Part shown: positions 33,970 to 46,385 of the stretch, one piece after another
Position numbering within the stretch: the first letter of the stretch is position 1
Layout of the letters: each line of letters opens with the position of its first letter
NCBI GenBank assembly: GCA_033002965.1
Contig: JAURVB010014743.1
Span: 32,085-96,084 of the forward strand
DNA length: 64,000 nucleotides
Origin: Piper betle
Taxonomy: Eukaryota; Streptophyta; Magnoliopsida; Piperales; Piperaceae
Direction of reading: 5' to 3'
Position numbers and translations under genes: made by a program
The notes under the pieces: model-generated
The model's database searches: none
What the model saw: the letters and a program-made list of their open reading frames with translations, nothing else
What the model was told of the DNA's origin: nothing

Positions 33970-36955
33970 AAGGATGTAACACCTCAAATCCGGTTCACGC
34001 TTGTGAACCGAACCGGCATGTTACATGCCCCGGTTAGGTCGGCTAACCCGAACCTAACTCATGCGGATCTAATCTCGGCGTCTTAAGATGAAGATACGAT
34101 CCGTCATGAATGAATGCATGCACAAAATCCTAACATGGTACTACATGAATGACATGCAAATTAAATTTCACACCATCACAATTACGAGCAAAATCGATGA
34201 AAATTCTGAAGTAAAACTGACAGAGTCTCCCCTAAAAGTGCAATTATGGGCCCACCCTGTCAAAATAATATATATACAAATATATCGGCATGCATTAACA
34301 ATCACACAGAATCTCATTTATAACGTATTCATTCTGAAGCTTGGGTCTCAACCCACTACGCTTCCGCTGCTCAACTCTGATCATATTTTGCATTCTGTTA
34401 TCGTGTCTTAGCATTTCATTCACATCATATCATCATGCTCAAACATTTAATCATGTCATTCACAATATAATAACATAATAATACAATATTAAACATTCAG
34501 AAATCTAACATGTGTGTGTGCACAAGACCTCATTGCTCCTCCGTCCAAGCTGGCTCCTCCAACTCGTGATTATTACCTACATATAGTATAAAAACACGTC
34601 AGTAACAAGTGTTACTGGTCCAGAAAATAAAATAACTATAACAAGCTGGCTATGAGAGCAAACTCTCATATGAAAGAAAACATCATATACTCCACGTGAC
34701 CACTCTGAAGGGCACTACTGAGGAGCCACTGGGCTGCAGACCCGGTAGCATCCCGAACTTACTGATCTGCTGCTGGTACTGTGCCGCTCTCGGCACTTCT
34801 TTTCAGTACTTCTCGTGAAACTTTATCCTAAGCCCTCTCCGTACCTCCATATTTCTCCTGGCCTTGAGCACGAAGGCCGAGTACTCTCAGGCAGTCGCCT
34901 TTAGTACCCTTTGAACCACAAGTCCAGACATGCGTTGTACTAAACAGTACCCGTAAACCTCCACGTTCTCCGGGTGTGAGGAACTCAAACGCGGAGTTGT
35001 CAGGATCCCTCGGGAATGGAACAGTCCGCTGGCACTAATCCAGAGCCCGCTTTGACTGTCACGGCATCCTCTGCATGGTACGTGCAGTCGATTTCTCCAT
35101 CTCTCGTCTCACTGAAAACGCGAAAACTACATATATATAGGGCTGGGTAGGGATTTATATAATAGGCCCGAAGGCAACTTGTGGTGGATCTTGTTTTCGA
35201 AATCATCCTCGAGGGATCTCATCCTCGAGGGGTTATTAATCCGGAAAACTATTCGGTTAAATGGCCCGAGTTAAGTGGGATCCGATAAAGCGCCACTTAA
35301 CTCATCCTGTAGGCATTAAAACAAACATACAATAGAAAAGAGTAAAACAGACGAGTCCTAAACGGACCTGGTAGAAGCTCCAAGCGTGTCATCGCACCTA
35401 GGCGGCGAGCTCCTACTCCGTACCTACACATCAAAACTAAATACTAACGCCCGCTAACTAAATGATGCATCAAACTCAATAACATCACAATCACAATGCA
35501 AGCATCCATCAACATAACAATCAGAAAATCATAAAAATTAATTAATCCTAGCTCATCCTATTCATACTAATTTTATTACGTGTCTGTAACTTATGTCGTG
35601 GTCACTTATCATGCTCTGACCTGATCTACTTCATTAGATCACTTACATTCAAGCACTATTCATCAAGTCATGTCTCTTATCACTTCATTCGTAATTAAGC
35701 ATTAATCACATCAATAATTAGTCCTAGCATGTTGTGCTAACAATAATCAATTTTAAATAAATCAATCGGAGGTAATTATACCTCACGTTGTCGATAATCG
35801 GCGACGGTTAGGGTTCCGTCGCGTGTCTCGGAACTCAAATTCGGCGCTCATCGGCGTCCGAAGCTCGATCGGGCTCGACTGGGTGAGCCCCGCGGAAGAT
35901 CCGGTGAATTCCAATGAATTCCAGAAATTCCGGTTTTCCGGCGGGTTCCGGTGGTTTTCCGGCAGCTTTCGGCGGTTTTCCGGCGAGAGTTGCCGGAGGT
36001 GATTCCTGGCCGGATAGTGGTCGTGTTGGGTACCATTGGAACCGGCTCGGTGAGCCCGACGCATCTATGACATCGGCGTGGCCAATGGAGGCGGCGGCTC
36101 GCCTGGAAAAAGGCTATGATGGAGCGGCGGCGATGGGTCGCTAGATCCGGCCGGCCAGGCCGGCGATGGCCTCCGCTCCGGTCGGGAAAGGCGGCTGAGG
36201 GGTCGAGGGTGCCGAGGCGACTGCTGGATCGCGGCGGCGACGGTGCCCGGCGGCGCGATTGGCGACGGAAGCACGACGCAAAGGCGCGGCTTCCTCGCGT
36301 CGCGGCAGCCAGCTCGTGGCCGGGCCTGGTCGGGGCGGCAGGGCGACGCCGTGGCCGGGCTGGGCGGCGTCGATCGGTGGCCAGGCGGCGTCGGCCGTGG
36401 CGGCGGTGGTGGGCAAACAGGGGCGGCGCGGCGGTTAGGGTTTGGGCGTGGGGAAGAAAAGGTCGGGGGTGGAGAAGAAATGGTTGGGTGGCAAACTTGT
36501 AATTAAGACTTGACTCGTCTCCGGCTCGAGTCAAGTATAATAACTAAGTCGTATTAAATCCTAAAAAAATTCATAAAAATTGGGAAAAATCCTGTAAAAT
36601 CAAACAACACCAAAAAAAATCATAATGATATGCTCTAGAACTATCAACCCACCCAAAATGCCCGTAACGCGTCCTAACGCGGTAAACGGCCTAAAACTAA
36701 TTCTACGATCCATTATATATCATAATAAAAAAAATGAACTGCATACTCTCATATATTCTGATAACTCATTCTTTTCTGCTGTGTTCATGACGTTATCATC
36801 ATATACTTGGGTACACATGACCCTCATGGCTCATACACGAGACCGGCGTCGGCTCAGTACACATGTTCTGAAACTGACTCGACTCGAAAAATAATGGTCG
36901 ACCCGACCGGTTCTGAATATAAAACCCTAACTCGAATCGTGGGTTTTACAAAGGA
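33970..36955 (-). mobile_element. Solo LTR of a long-LTR gypsy element with target duplication
   Basis: The element is 33975-36950 (2976 bp), starts TGTAACACC and ends GGGTTTTACA. It is flanked by a perfect 5-bp direct repeat AAGGA (33970-33974 and 36951-36955). R1 copies A and B lack the insert and carry one AAGGA at the equivalent site, so the boundaries are exact. No coding domains are present. Size, TG/CA ends, a GC-rich, CDS-like leader (35780-36500) and a splice-acceptor-like stretch (TATATGTAGGTAA on the minus strand, about 34580) suggest an LTR of the Tekay/Del type left by LTR-LTR recombination. Orientation is inferred from the pyrimidine-rich leader. A 228-codon frame inside it (35848-36534) looks compositional. 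Confidence 0.8.
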
Positions 36956-37300
36956 AGTGGAAGCAACTGACAACGGTGGATGGCAGCAGCCGACAGCGCC
37001 AAGGAGCAGCATATACCGATGGCAAGGAGAGGGAAGACATGATGGGTCGAGGTTGAGTCTGAAAATGAGTGGGAGTAAATAAAGCCTAAAAAATGTGGGT
37101 TAATTACTTCCCGGCATGGCTCAAATTTTCTTGTTTGGTGTAGCTAATGTGAAACACGGCACACATGATCACGATAACTAAAAGCTCAACTTATTGTGTA
37201 TTAGGAGAAAGAGACTTATATACTTACCATAACTCGTATAACTATACTTATATATATGTTTGACAGCATATATGCAGTGTAAGGAGGGGGACACCCAGCT
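36956..37300 (-). repeat. R1 repeat, tail of copy C
   Basis: Continuation after the solo LTR: CAACTGACAACGGTGG, then GATGGCAAGGAGAGGGAAGAC and the GATCACGATAACTAAAAGCTCAA tail, as in copies A and B. Confidence 0.7.
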
Positions 37301-37495
37301 GTATATAGAGAAAAATTAATGATTTTGCAGCATATTAATTCTACGTATAAGACTTGAATCACTTTTTGTAAATATAAAACACATAATAAATACATATTAA
37401 TGACTCTCTGTTTTTATTCTTAATTAAGGATTTATATAATATACAATAGAAACCGACAAGAAGAAGTCAACGCATTAGCTTTTCATTTCAAAATA
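37301..37495 (-). repeat. R1 repeat fragment, copy D
   Basis: GATTTTGCAGCATATTAATTC to TTTTCATTTCAAAATAGAATTCCC matches the R1 head. It joins directly to gypsy gag/PBS-like sequence. A matching short R1 piece (GGCTTTTCATTTCAATATAG) sits at the equivalent junction at about 41034. Confidence 0.6.
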
Positions 37496-37733
37496 GAATT
37501 CCCAAAAATCATCTACTAGCCAAGGTGACCATCCTCGTAGCTGCATAAAAATATCTGCCTTTTTGTGTCAAACCATAGAACTCCTCTCGAAATGATACAA
37601 ATTACTCACAATATTCCTTGATCAATTCTTTTACATCATCTAGCTATTAATCATCTAGTGGCTTCTTGTTCGTCCTCATGTTCGCGTCAAGGAAGGATAC
37701 CTATGTCAAAGATTGACCGCTCTTAATACCAAT

Positions 37734-38201
37734 TGTTAGATTAGACTACATGAAATAAATATTCCGACTATAGTGTGAATTAAGGGAAAATAGAAAATTT
37801 CTGGATAACATGAGGAATAAATCAAAGTTGCAAGGCTCAATTTGGGGTCTTAATTTGAGTTGCAAATCCTAATCTAGATTTCTGCTCTTCGAAATCTAAA
37901 ATATAGGGTTTTCAGCCCGTTAAATCTAATTATCATATAAACTTAATCCTTGATTCACTCGTTCTTTCAAAAGAGTGGATATGATCCATATTTATAGACT
38001 CACAAGTGGGCCTAGACCATAAATTTACCTAAAGGTTGTATTTACTCTATTACTATGTCATAAACCCACTTAGGAGTTACATTTATCGACTAATAGAAGA
38101 TTTAATGCAACTAGACTCTACTTACACATTAATTAAACTAAAAAATGGGAGTATTTTTCCCCAATCCACATCCTAAAGGGGAATACTTATTTTTCCTAAC
38201 A
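37734..38201 (-). repeat. Gypsy LTR, unit 1
   Basis: 468 bp, TGTTAGATTAG to CCTAACA. Matches 41231-41704 throughout, with diverged substitutions and indels; shared landmarks include TTTATAGACTCACAAGTGGGCC. Confidence 0.8.
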
Positions 38202-38371
38202 TTATGTCCCCTAATAGTGTGACCATTTTGTCAAGGTTGAAACCTCATAAGTTTAACGAGGGTGATCTTGACCTTATAAGGTTGCACAACTAGGGCTAGA
38301 GGGTGCACCGAGGATAGATGGGACATTACTCTAATGCGACACACTACCCTAAGCCTACTAAAACACCTAAC

Positions 38372-39542
38372 CACAATGTTAGAATATTTTCAATAACATG
38401 CAAGTATACATGGTCGAAACAAGTGATAGAATAATGAATTCTAGTATCGTCCCATAGGGAGATGAATTTCCTTAAATTAATTAAAGAAAATAAAATGAAG
38501 AACAAAACAAAGACAACCGACTTAACTAAATCTAAGTAATAACTTTAAATTAAAGGCGAAGTTAAAATGATAAAACTCGTTCTAGAGTTGAATTTCCCTT
38601 AACATGAATTTAATCTTCATCAAATCTTACTCTTATCCTTTATTCCCTCGGATTGTCGATCTAGGATAATTATATGACATGGTGGCTCCCGCTCCATCAT
38701 GCTTATATTATTTTGCCTCAATTTCTACCTCCCGGTGATAATTGATTAATCAACAAAATAATGCATTAAGAATTGCCTTACAATCGCATACGGTGTTGTG
38801 TATCTCCCGACCACAACGACAAACAAGTCAAAAGACTCGTCGTATGATGAATTATCAATGACTAATCTAATTAATTTATCCTGAAATCTAATTAAACCTC
38901 ATGATCTAAGATATAGGCGATTAATCTATTCTTAGCATTTAGAACATGATAATTCAAACAATTTGGTTGAATAAAAGAATAAGAGGTTGAAATAAATTCA
39001 ATTAAATCATGTTAAGTTTTATTCTTCTCTAGAACGAAATAAAATATCACTCCACAATAAAAATAGAAAACAATATAAAAAAGAAAATAGTTTTCATTAT
39101 GAAAGAGAAAAGAATTACAAAACTATAACTATTTCTTCTATTAAACTCCTAAACCAAGAGTTGAGATGTGATATCCCAAACAACAAATAGCCACCCCTTT
39201 ATATAGAAGTGGAGATATAAGAATTCGAAGAGGGTTTTCACAAATCAACATAGTCTAATTAATTATGATGTCTCTTCAAGTTTCCAACTCCTTGACTCCA
39301 TTGAACACCATAAATTGTAGTCATTGGGTAGGCCCAAGTGTTAAAACCAATCAATTCCAAAACTTAATTTGTTTCATCTTTTTCTACATTAAAACTTCAA
39401 AATTAAGCATATCTCATAAAATACTAATTAACTAGAATATAACGAAAAATATCACCTAATTAATAATATTTATACCTGAAAAGTACAAAATTATATAAAA
39501 AACCTGGGTAAATATTGTATATTTTAAATGTTTAACACACAA
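38372..39542 (-). mobile_element. Solo LTR, 1.16 kb, with target duplication
   Basis: The element is 38377-39537, TGTTAGAATATT to ATGTTTAACA. It is flanked by a perfect 5-bp repeat CACAA (38372-38376, 39538-39542). The second gypsy unit has the uninterrupted site (CCACAACAAGGCG at 41877), which confirms the boundaries. It contains a TCTAGTATCGTCCCATAGGG motif of a kind common in plant LTRs and a TATA-like CTATATAAAGG on the minus strand near 39200, used here to infer orientation. No coding sequence. Confidence 0.85.
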
Positions 39543-41034
39543 CAAGGCGATACTTGGCAATTGGGGGTGACCATATATTACTCAATGATGAACATGCTCA
39601 ATGCCCGAGTCCATAACAACATACAAGGACCCATTTCCCCCTCACCCTTTAAGAAAATTTTGTCTCTAGAATTTACCCTAAAAAGAAACAACCACCCAAA
39701 GCACAAAGTAGTAGCAACAATAACAAGAGCCACAAGCCAGAAACAATGGAAGCGAAAAGAACGGAGGCTACCACATGCAATAGTTGGAGTGAACACGCCT
39801 GGGAAATGTTAACTCATCTTGTCCCCACTCTCCGAAGTCGCCTTTTCAATGTCAAGCCTAGACCACAAAATCTTAACTAGAGCCACCTCCTTTCGACGAG
39901 GGTCTTCGAATAACAATCCAATATCTGTATGACCTCCTCCTCATAAGATAGGTCGGGAGGAACTCCAACTTCTCGTACGAAATCTAATATTACTAATAGG
40001 CAACATACCTCCTTCCTTGGTAGAGAAACATGAAATGTAAGATGCACTACTAATAAACTAGGTGGAAGGGTGAGCTTATAAGCACCTCTCCTACTAGCTC
40101 AAGCACCTCAAATGGGCCAACATATCCCAAGCTCAGCTTCCCTCATTTTCCAAATCTTTGGTAGGGAGACTTTCAGGAGAAAGGGATCAACAGGAGCAAA
40201 GCTAACCTTATGGTGCATCTGATATGCATATGAGAATTGTTTGTCCTGTGTTGCCCTCAACAGCTGACAGATGGTCTCAATCACTCTCTGGGAATCCTGC
40301 AACAATTCATGACCAACTATGAAAGGTTGTTTCCCCTCAAGCTAACATGTGGGGTCTACACAGTTTGCCATATAGCACCTCAAATAGAGTTATGCCAATG
40401 CTCGCTTGATAAGTATTGTTGTAGGCAAATTTTACCAACAGAGGATGCTCATGCCACAAACTGCTAAAGTCTAGTACACATGATATGAGAAAGTCTTCAA
40501 GGATTTAAATAGTTCACTCCGACTGCATGTTTGATTGAGGGTGATATGCTATACAGAACTTGGTCTTTGTACCCAACTCTATCTATATTGAAGTCCAAAA
40601 CACAGATGTGAACATCAGATCTTGGTTAGACACAATATCTCTTAGCACCCCATGTAATTTGATAATCTTTTCTCTATACAATCCGGCCAAGGTAGTCAAG
40701 GTCTCGATTGGAATGAAGTGAGCTGATTATATCAAGTTGGTGATATGTAGGTGTAGACCCGTGACAAAATCACAAGTGATACAATTATACTTCCACTCAA
40801 GAAGTAGTAATGGTGAAATCATCACTGCAGTCAAATGTGCTCGGCCAGTACCTACTGACAAACAAGACATATTAACACCACATCAAGCACATCTATCCTT
40901 AGCTCAAGCCACCAATACAATCTACAAACCTCAACATCATACATCTTCATAGATCTAGGGTAGACCTTGAATCTCGAATAGTTCGCCTCCTGAACATTCA
41001 GCTACCAGATACCTAAGTGCACTCACAACTGGCT
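39543..41034 (-). pseudogene. Decayed gypsy integrase region, unit 1
   Basis: Minus-strand remnants of the integrase C-terminal region (40108-40305, with a DPFLLKVSLPK segment) and of the integrase core and zinc region up to 41034. Many stops and frameshifts. The corresponding stretch of unit 2 is 41885-43420. Confidence 0.6.
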
Positions 41035-41230
41035 TTTCATTTCAATATAGAAATCCCAAAAATAATATTCACCTTTTGTGTCAAACCAAAGAGCTCCTTT
41101 CGGAATGATACAAATTTCTCACGATATTCCTTGATCTATTCTTTTAGATCATCTAGCTATTGATCATCTAGTGACTTTTTGTTTGTCCTCATGATCGCGT
41201 CAAGGAAGGATACCTTCTCTACATACCAAT

Positions 41231-41704
41231 TGCTAGATTAGACTATGTAAAATAAGTATCCCCACTACGGTATGAATTAAGGGAAAATAGAAAGTTTAGG
41301 GATAACATGAAGAACAAATCGAAGTTGCAAGGCTCAATTTGGGGTTTTAATGTGGGTTGCAAATCTTAATTTAGATTTCTGCTTTTCTAGGGACTAGTCC
41401 CTCCATTTATAGAATTTGGCACTCGGGGTTTGTAGCCCTTAAAATCTATTCATTATATAAATTTAATTCTTGATTCATTCATGTTCCAAAAGAGTAGTTA
41501 CAATCCCTATTTATAGACTCACAAGTGGGCCTAGACCATAAATTCACTTGAAGGTTACATTTACTCTATTACTATGTCATAAACCCACTTAGGAGTACGT
41601 TTATTGATTAATAGAAGATTTAATACAATTGGACTCTACTTAAATATTAATTAAACTAAACAATAGGTGTATTTTTCCTCAATCCATACTTATTTCACCT
41701 AACA
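41231..41704 (-). repeat. Gypsy LTR, unit 2
   Basis: 474 bp, TGCTAGATTAG to CCTAACA. The PBS side reads ATTGGTATGTAGAG, more decayed than unit 1. The PPT side is AAGGGGGATAGAA. Confidence 0.8.
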
Positions 41705-42957
41705 TTCTATCCCCCTTATAGCGTGACCTTGTCATCAAGGTTTGAAACCTCAGAAGTTTAATGAGGGTGATCTTAACCTCAAAAGGTTCCGCAACTAGGG
41801 TTAGAGGGTATACCGAGGATGCATGTGACATGACTTTAATGCGATACACTGCCCCAAGCTTTCTAAAACACCCAACCACAACAAGGCGACGACTTGGCAA
41901 TTGGGCCCAACCAAATATTACTCAACGGCAGACACACTCAATGCCCAAGTCCGTAACAACATACAAGGACCCACTTCCGATAGAAACGGACCAGCTGAAC
42001 ACTAACCGAGTTGTACTAAGGCCAAATTAGTCGTAAAAACACCGAACCAATGAATCAGGTCTTACAACAACCCCCCCCCCTTCCCTTTTAAGAAAATTTT
42101 GTCTCTAGAATTTACCCTCAAAAGAAACAACCACCCAAAGCACAAAGTAGTAGCAACAATAACAAGAATTGCAAGCCAGAAACAAGGCAAGAGGAAAGAA
42201 CGGATGCTACCTCATGCAATAGCTAGAGTGAACAAGCCTGGGAAATGTTGCCTCATCATGTCCCCATGCTCCCAAGTCGCCACCTTAACGCCATGCCTGG
42301 ATTATAAAACCTTGACTAGAGGCACCTCCTTTCAATAAAGGGTCTTTGAATAACAATCCAAGATCTGCACAACCTCCTCCAAGGTTGGGATGAAGCTCCT
42401 ACTCCTTGTACTGAAATATAATATTCCTGATCGGCTACATGCCTCCTTGTAGACACCTCTCCTAGCTCAAGCACCTCAAATGGGCCATAATATCTCAGGC
42501 TTAGCTTCCCTCATTTTCATAATCTCACGCTTCTTTTGGTAGGGGAGACTTTTAGGAGAAAGGGATCATTGGGAGCGAAGCTGACCTTATGGTGCATCTG
42601 ATCTGTATATGAGTGTTGTTTGCCCTGTGGTGCCCTCTACTGCTAACGAATAGTCTCAATCACTCTCTAGGAAACCTGCAACAACTCTAGTAGGAGAGGT
42701 TGCCTGCCCTCAAGCTAACATGTGGGGGATCTGCATGGTCTGCCATACAATGCCTCAAATGTAGTTATGCCAATGTTTGCCTAATAACTATTGTTGTAGG
42801 CAAATTTTCCCGATGGAAGATGCTCATCCTATAAACCGTCAAAGCCTCGTACACATAATATGAGCAAGTCTTCAAAGATTTGAATAGTCTGTTCTGCCTG
42901 GCTCTCTGACTAAGGGTGATATGCTATAATGAACTTGGTCCTTGTACACAACTATCT

Positions 42958-43444
42958 CTATAACAAAGTCCAAAACACAAATGTGAACCTTAGATCTTGG
43001 TCAGACATAACCTCTCTCAGCACCCCATGTTGTTTGATAATCTGTTCTCTATACAATCCGGGTAAGGTAGTGAACAGACAAGCCTTCTGGATTGGAATGA
43101 AGTGGGCTGATTGTATCAAGTTGGCAATGTGTAGGTGTAGACCCTTGACAAAATCACAAGTAAAACAATCCCACTTCCACTCAAGAAGTGGCAACAGCTA
43201 AAAGCATCACTCGGGGTCTAATGTTCTTGACCTTTACCTGCTGACAAACAAGACTTCTTGACACCTCATCAAGCATATCTATCTTTAGCTTAGGCCACCA
43301 ATGCAATCTACAAACCTCATCATCACACACTTCATAGATCCAGGGTAGATCATGAATCTCGAATAGTTTGCCTCCTAAACAATCAGCTACTAGAAACCTG
43401 AGTGCAGTCTCAACTTTGGCACATACAGCCGGCCTCCCATCCAT
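42958..43444 (-). pseudogene. Gypsy integrase remnant, unit 2
   Basis: Two minus-strand frames read as integrase. 43181-43444 has the degraded zinc-binding part (RLHWWPKLK, SLVCQQVK). 42958-43194 has the core start (LLEWKWD.F..DFVKGL) and SDQDLRF in place of SDRDxRF. A frameshift separates them and the catalytic core is damaged. Confidence 0.75.
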
Positions 43445-43750
43445 ACAAACCCATTAATATCTCTAGTCAAATCAGGGTGTGCTCTCTGAGCCATTCAAGT
43501 GTCTGGTTGCTCATCTTGATCATGTTCTTGCCTGATCCAGTCTAACACTGTTAGGCTAATCACTAATCTCACCATCATTGTCACCAACTCTCTGCCACAC
43601 ATCGACCCTCTGATCATCATACCAAATCCCCGCCGCAACCAATCTGGCATTATATGATATTGGCCTCTCACGCAAGGCATCTACCACTATATTTACCTTA
43701 TTCGAGTGGTAGGCAATCTCAATGTCATAATTTTCCTGGAACTCAAACCA

Positions 43751-44800
43751 TCACATCTGTCTATTGTTTAGCTCCTTCTGCCTAAAGATGAACTTCAAGC
43801 TCTTATGATCAGCGTTTGTGGAGCCAAGTTCGGAGAGCGAAGACCACTGCGGGTAACTCCAAACCATGGTGTCAAATAATTCTGCTCGTGAACTTTCAAC
43901 TGTCAGGGTGAATACGCTATCACTCTGCCTCTTGGCATCCATACGCAGCCAAGTCCGATACCTGAAGCATCACTGTACACCACAAAGTCATCATGATCCT
44001 CTAAAAGACTCAAGACGAGCGCTGAAGTAAGCCAATTCTTTAATGTCTCAAAACTGTGCTCACAGGAATTAGTCCACACAAAGCGTTCCTCCTTTCTAGT
44101 CAGCTGTGTGAGAGCAGCTAATATCGAGAAGAATCCCTGTAGAATTGTTCATAGTAGCATGCAAGAACCAAGAAAGTCTGAATCTCTGATGTTGACCTCA
44201 GTCTCTCCCATTTGAGAATTGCCTCAACCTTGATCAAATCTACTGATATACCTGCCGACAACACCACACGGCAAAGGAATACCACCTCAAACACCCAAAA
44301 CTCACACTTGGATAGCTTGATGACCAATTGGTACTCTCGCAGAGTATGCAAGGCTATCCCCAAATGCATCTCATGATCCTCTTGAAACCTCCAGTATATC
44401 AAAATGTTGTCCATGAAAATAATCACAAATTGATCTAGATTCGGCCTAAACACTCGATTCATGAGATCATGAATGCTGCCAGGGAGTTCGTCAAGCCGAA
44501 GGGCATGGCAAAGAACTCATAATGACCATACCTCATCTTAAAGGTTGTCTTCTGTACATCCTCCTCCCTAATCTTGAGCTGATGATAAGCTAATGAAAGA
44601 TCAATATTCGATAACGCGAAGGCTCCACCCAAGTGGTCAGACAGATCATTAATCTTGGGTAGGCCCTATTTGTTCTTTACAGTCACTAGGTTGAGCATTT
44701 TATAGTCAATGATTGCCTTCTTTCTTCTTAATGAAGATGATAGGAGTACCCCAGCATGAGATACTCGCTTTGATAAATCCCTAATTCAACTATTCTTGCA
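43751..44800 (-). pseudogene. Gypsy reverse transcriptase/RNase H remnant
   Basis: 44118-44462 encodes the reverse transcriptase palm/thumb region. Its catalytic YxDD motif reads FMDN, so it is inactive. The connected RNase H piece (43751-43942) contains ADHKSLKFIF-like sequence. Stops and frameshifts lie between them and upstream to about 44800. Confidence 0.75.
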
Positions 44801-45050
44801 ACTGCTCATTGACTCCCGAACTCAAGTAGGGCCACGCGACTAGGAGCTTTGGAAATTGGTGTCGTATCTGAAACGAAGTCATTGACGAACTCCACCTCCC
44901 TAGTTAGCAACAAACTCGACACCTCATCTAAAAGATATGCCAGTGACGCCATGTATCCCATCCATCTCAAGTGCAAGTCAAAATCCGAAAACATAATAAC
45001 TATATCAAGTTTGTACATAGACATGTCATATATTACTAAAGTGTGACTTT

Positions 45051-46185
45051 GAACTTAATTTTATAGCTTTTGAAATCTCATCAAAGGATCTCATTTTTAG
45101 GTTTTATTACTCCAACAAATCGGTTAAATAACTCGTAGGTAGTGAGATCTAATAAACTACCACTAACTACTTTTTACAATGTAAATCAAAATCATGTAAA
45201 CCAAACAAAGAGACCTAATGGTCTTGAGAAGAGTTCATCGTCTTACTATGGCAAGCCCAACTCTAAACGACCTAACTATGTAAGCAACTACACGATCTTG
45301 TATGATAAGTGCATGTAATACATGAACAGTCCTAGATGCAGCAACAATACATGACATGCAATAGGAAAGTAAATAAACACACAACTAGTCTGATCTAGTA
45401 ACTGCGTTCATACATTAATAAACCATGCATTGAATTCATAAATATGATGTTGGTATATTAGGAACATCAATTAGGCTTCAACCCATGAAATTAAGATATC
45501 AGAATATGTCGGTGTATCTGGGGATTTAGACACCTAAACTTGAGATATCCTAGCATACTATATAATAGCGTAATATCAGAATTATTATTAAATAATCTGA
45601 TTTGACTAATAATTTATTAGGTAACCCAACAGTTAGATCTCCGAGGTGAATTGAGATTTGGAACTTAAAAGAAGTCGAATCAAACGAATTCGGTTGACTA
45701 TAGTGGAGCAAATGAAGATGTCATCACCTAACCCAACTGTGCAAATAATAATTTGTATTTTTATTACTTACATATTTTATCATTTATTAATTTAAAAATT
45801 TTCATTGTGAAATTAATTAATATCACAAGGTGGGTTCGTTTTAAAATTAAACATGCACGAAAATTACTACTACTTTGCTTATTTAATTAATTAATATTTA
45901 GTGCGCGATATGGGGCAACTCGGACGCGACCTATGTTGATAAAGTTCAAATCATTTTATTGTTACAACATTAATTAGGTGATTTAGGTAGTGTTTAATCA
46001 TGCACAAATAACAAACATATAAAGCACAACCCAAAAGTCAATAAATATGCAAACTTTATATAGAAAATAAATTTTAAAAATGATCTAACATGTAAAATAT
46101 ATTGAATAATATACCAAAATGATCAAAATGAAATAGTCTATATGATTCTAATAAGATCTACATGAAACAATACCAAATATGTTAA
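45051..46185. other. AT-rich intergenic DNA
   Basis: No gene, RNA or repeat recognised. Confidence 0.45.
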
Positions 46186-46189
46186 AACA

Positions 46190-46385
46190 ACCAAAGAAAA
46201 ATAAAGAAAGGCATACCAGGAGGAAGAGAAGGGGGAAGAAAGGGGAGGAAAAAAGAAGAAGAAATAGGGAGAAAAAAAAGGGAAATCCAGAATAAGGGAG
46301 AGGGGTGGCAGCCGAGGAAGAAGTGAGAGAAGAGGAGAGGAGATGAGGAAGAAAAGGAGGGGCGGGTACGTCTTTGGAAAACCTA
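46190..46385. repeat. Polypurine tract-rich segment
   Basis: About 190 bp of nearly pure A/G on the plus strand, followed by GGGGCGGGTACGTCTTTGGAAAACC. A related but shorter segment lies at 48245-48330. Pyrimidine-rich leaders of this kind occur in gypsy LTRs, so both may be LTR relics. Open frames across it are compositional. Confidence 0.5.

Larger units (their letters stand above)
37496..41034 (-). mobile_element. Permuted gypsy element, duplicated unit 1
   Basis: Order on the plus strand: gag-like/PBS remnant (37496-37733), LTR (37734-38201), polypurine tract and 3' region, then integrase C-terminal and zinc-binding remnants up to 41034, all decayed. The minus-strand PBS is TTGGTATTAAGAGC, an altered iMet site, at 37719-37732. 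The polypurine tract AGGGGACATAA follows the LTR on the other side. An LTR with PBS on one side and PPT on the other, both facing internal sequence, is circularly permuted relative to a normal element. Unit 2 (41035-43418) repeats the same arrangement, including the R1 junction. Unit 1 contains the solo LTR at 38377-39537. Confidence 0.65.
41035..45050 (-). mobile_element. Permuted gypsy element, duplicated unit 2 plus pol
   Basis: Starts with the same R1 piece and gag/PBS-like remnant (41035-41230) as unit 1, then LTR 41231-41704, PPT (AAGGGGGATAGAA on the minus strand), and integrase, RNase H, reverse transcriptase and protease-proximal remnants to about 45050. No far LTR is seen. Unit 1 ends at a point equivalent to about 43418, so the tandem duplication unit is about 2.4 kb without the solo LTR. 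Confidence 0.65.

Noticed and set aside
35848..36534. 228-codon minus-strand frame rich in Arg, Pro and Ala
   Set aside because: It lies in the GC-rich leader of the solo LTR, overlaps other long frames in several phases and has no domain signature.
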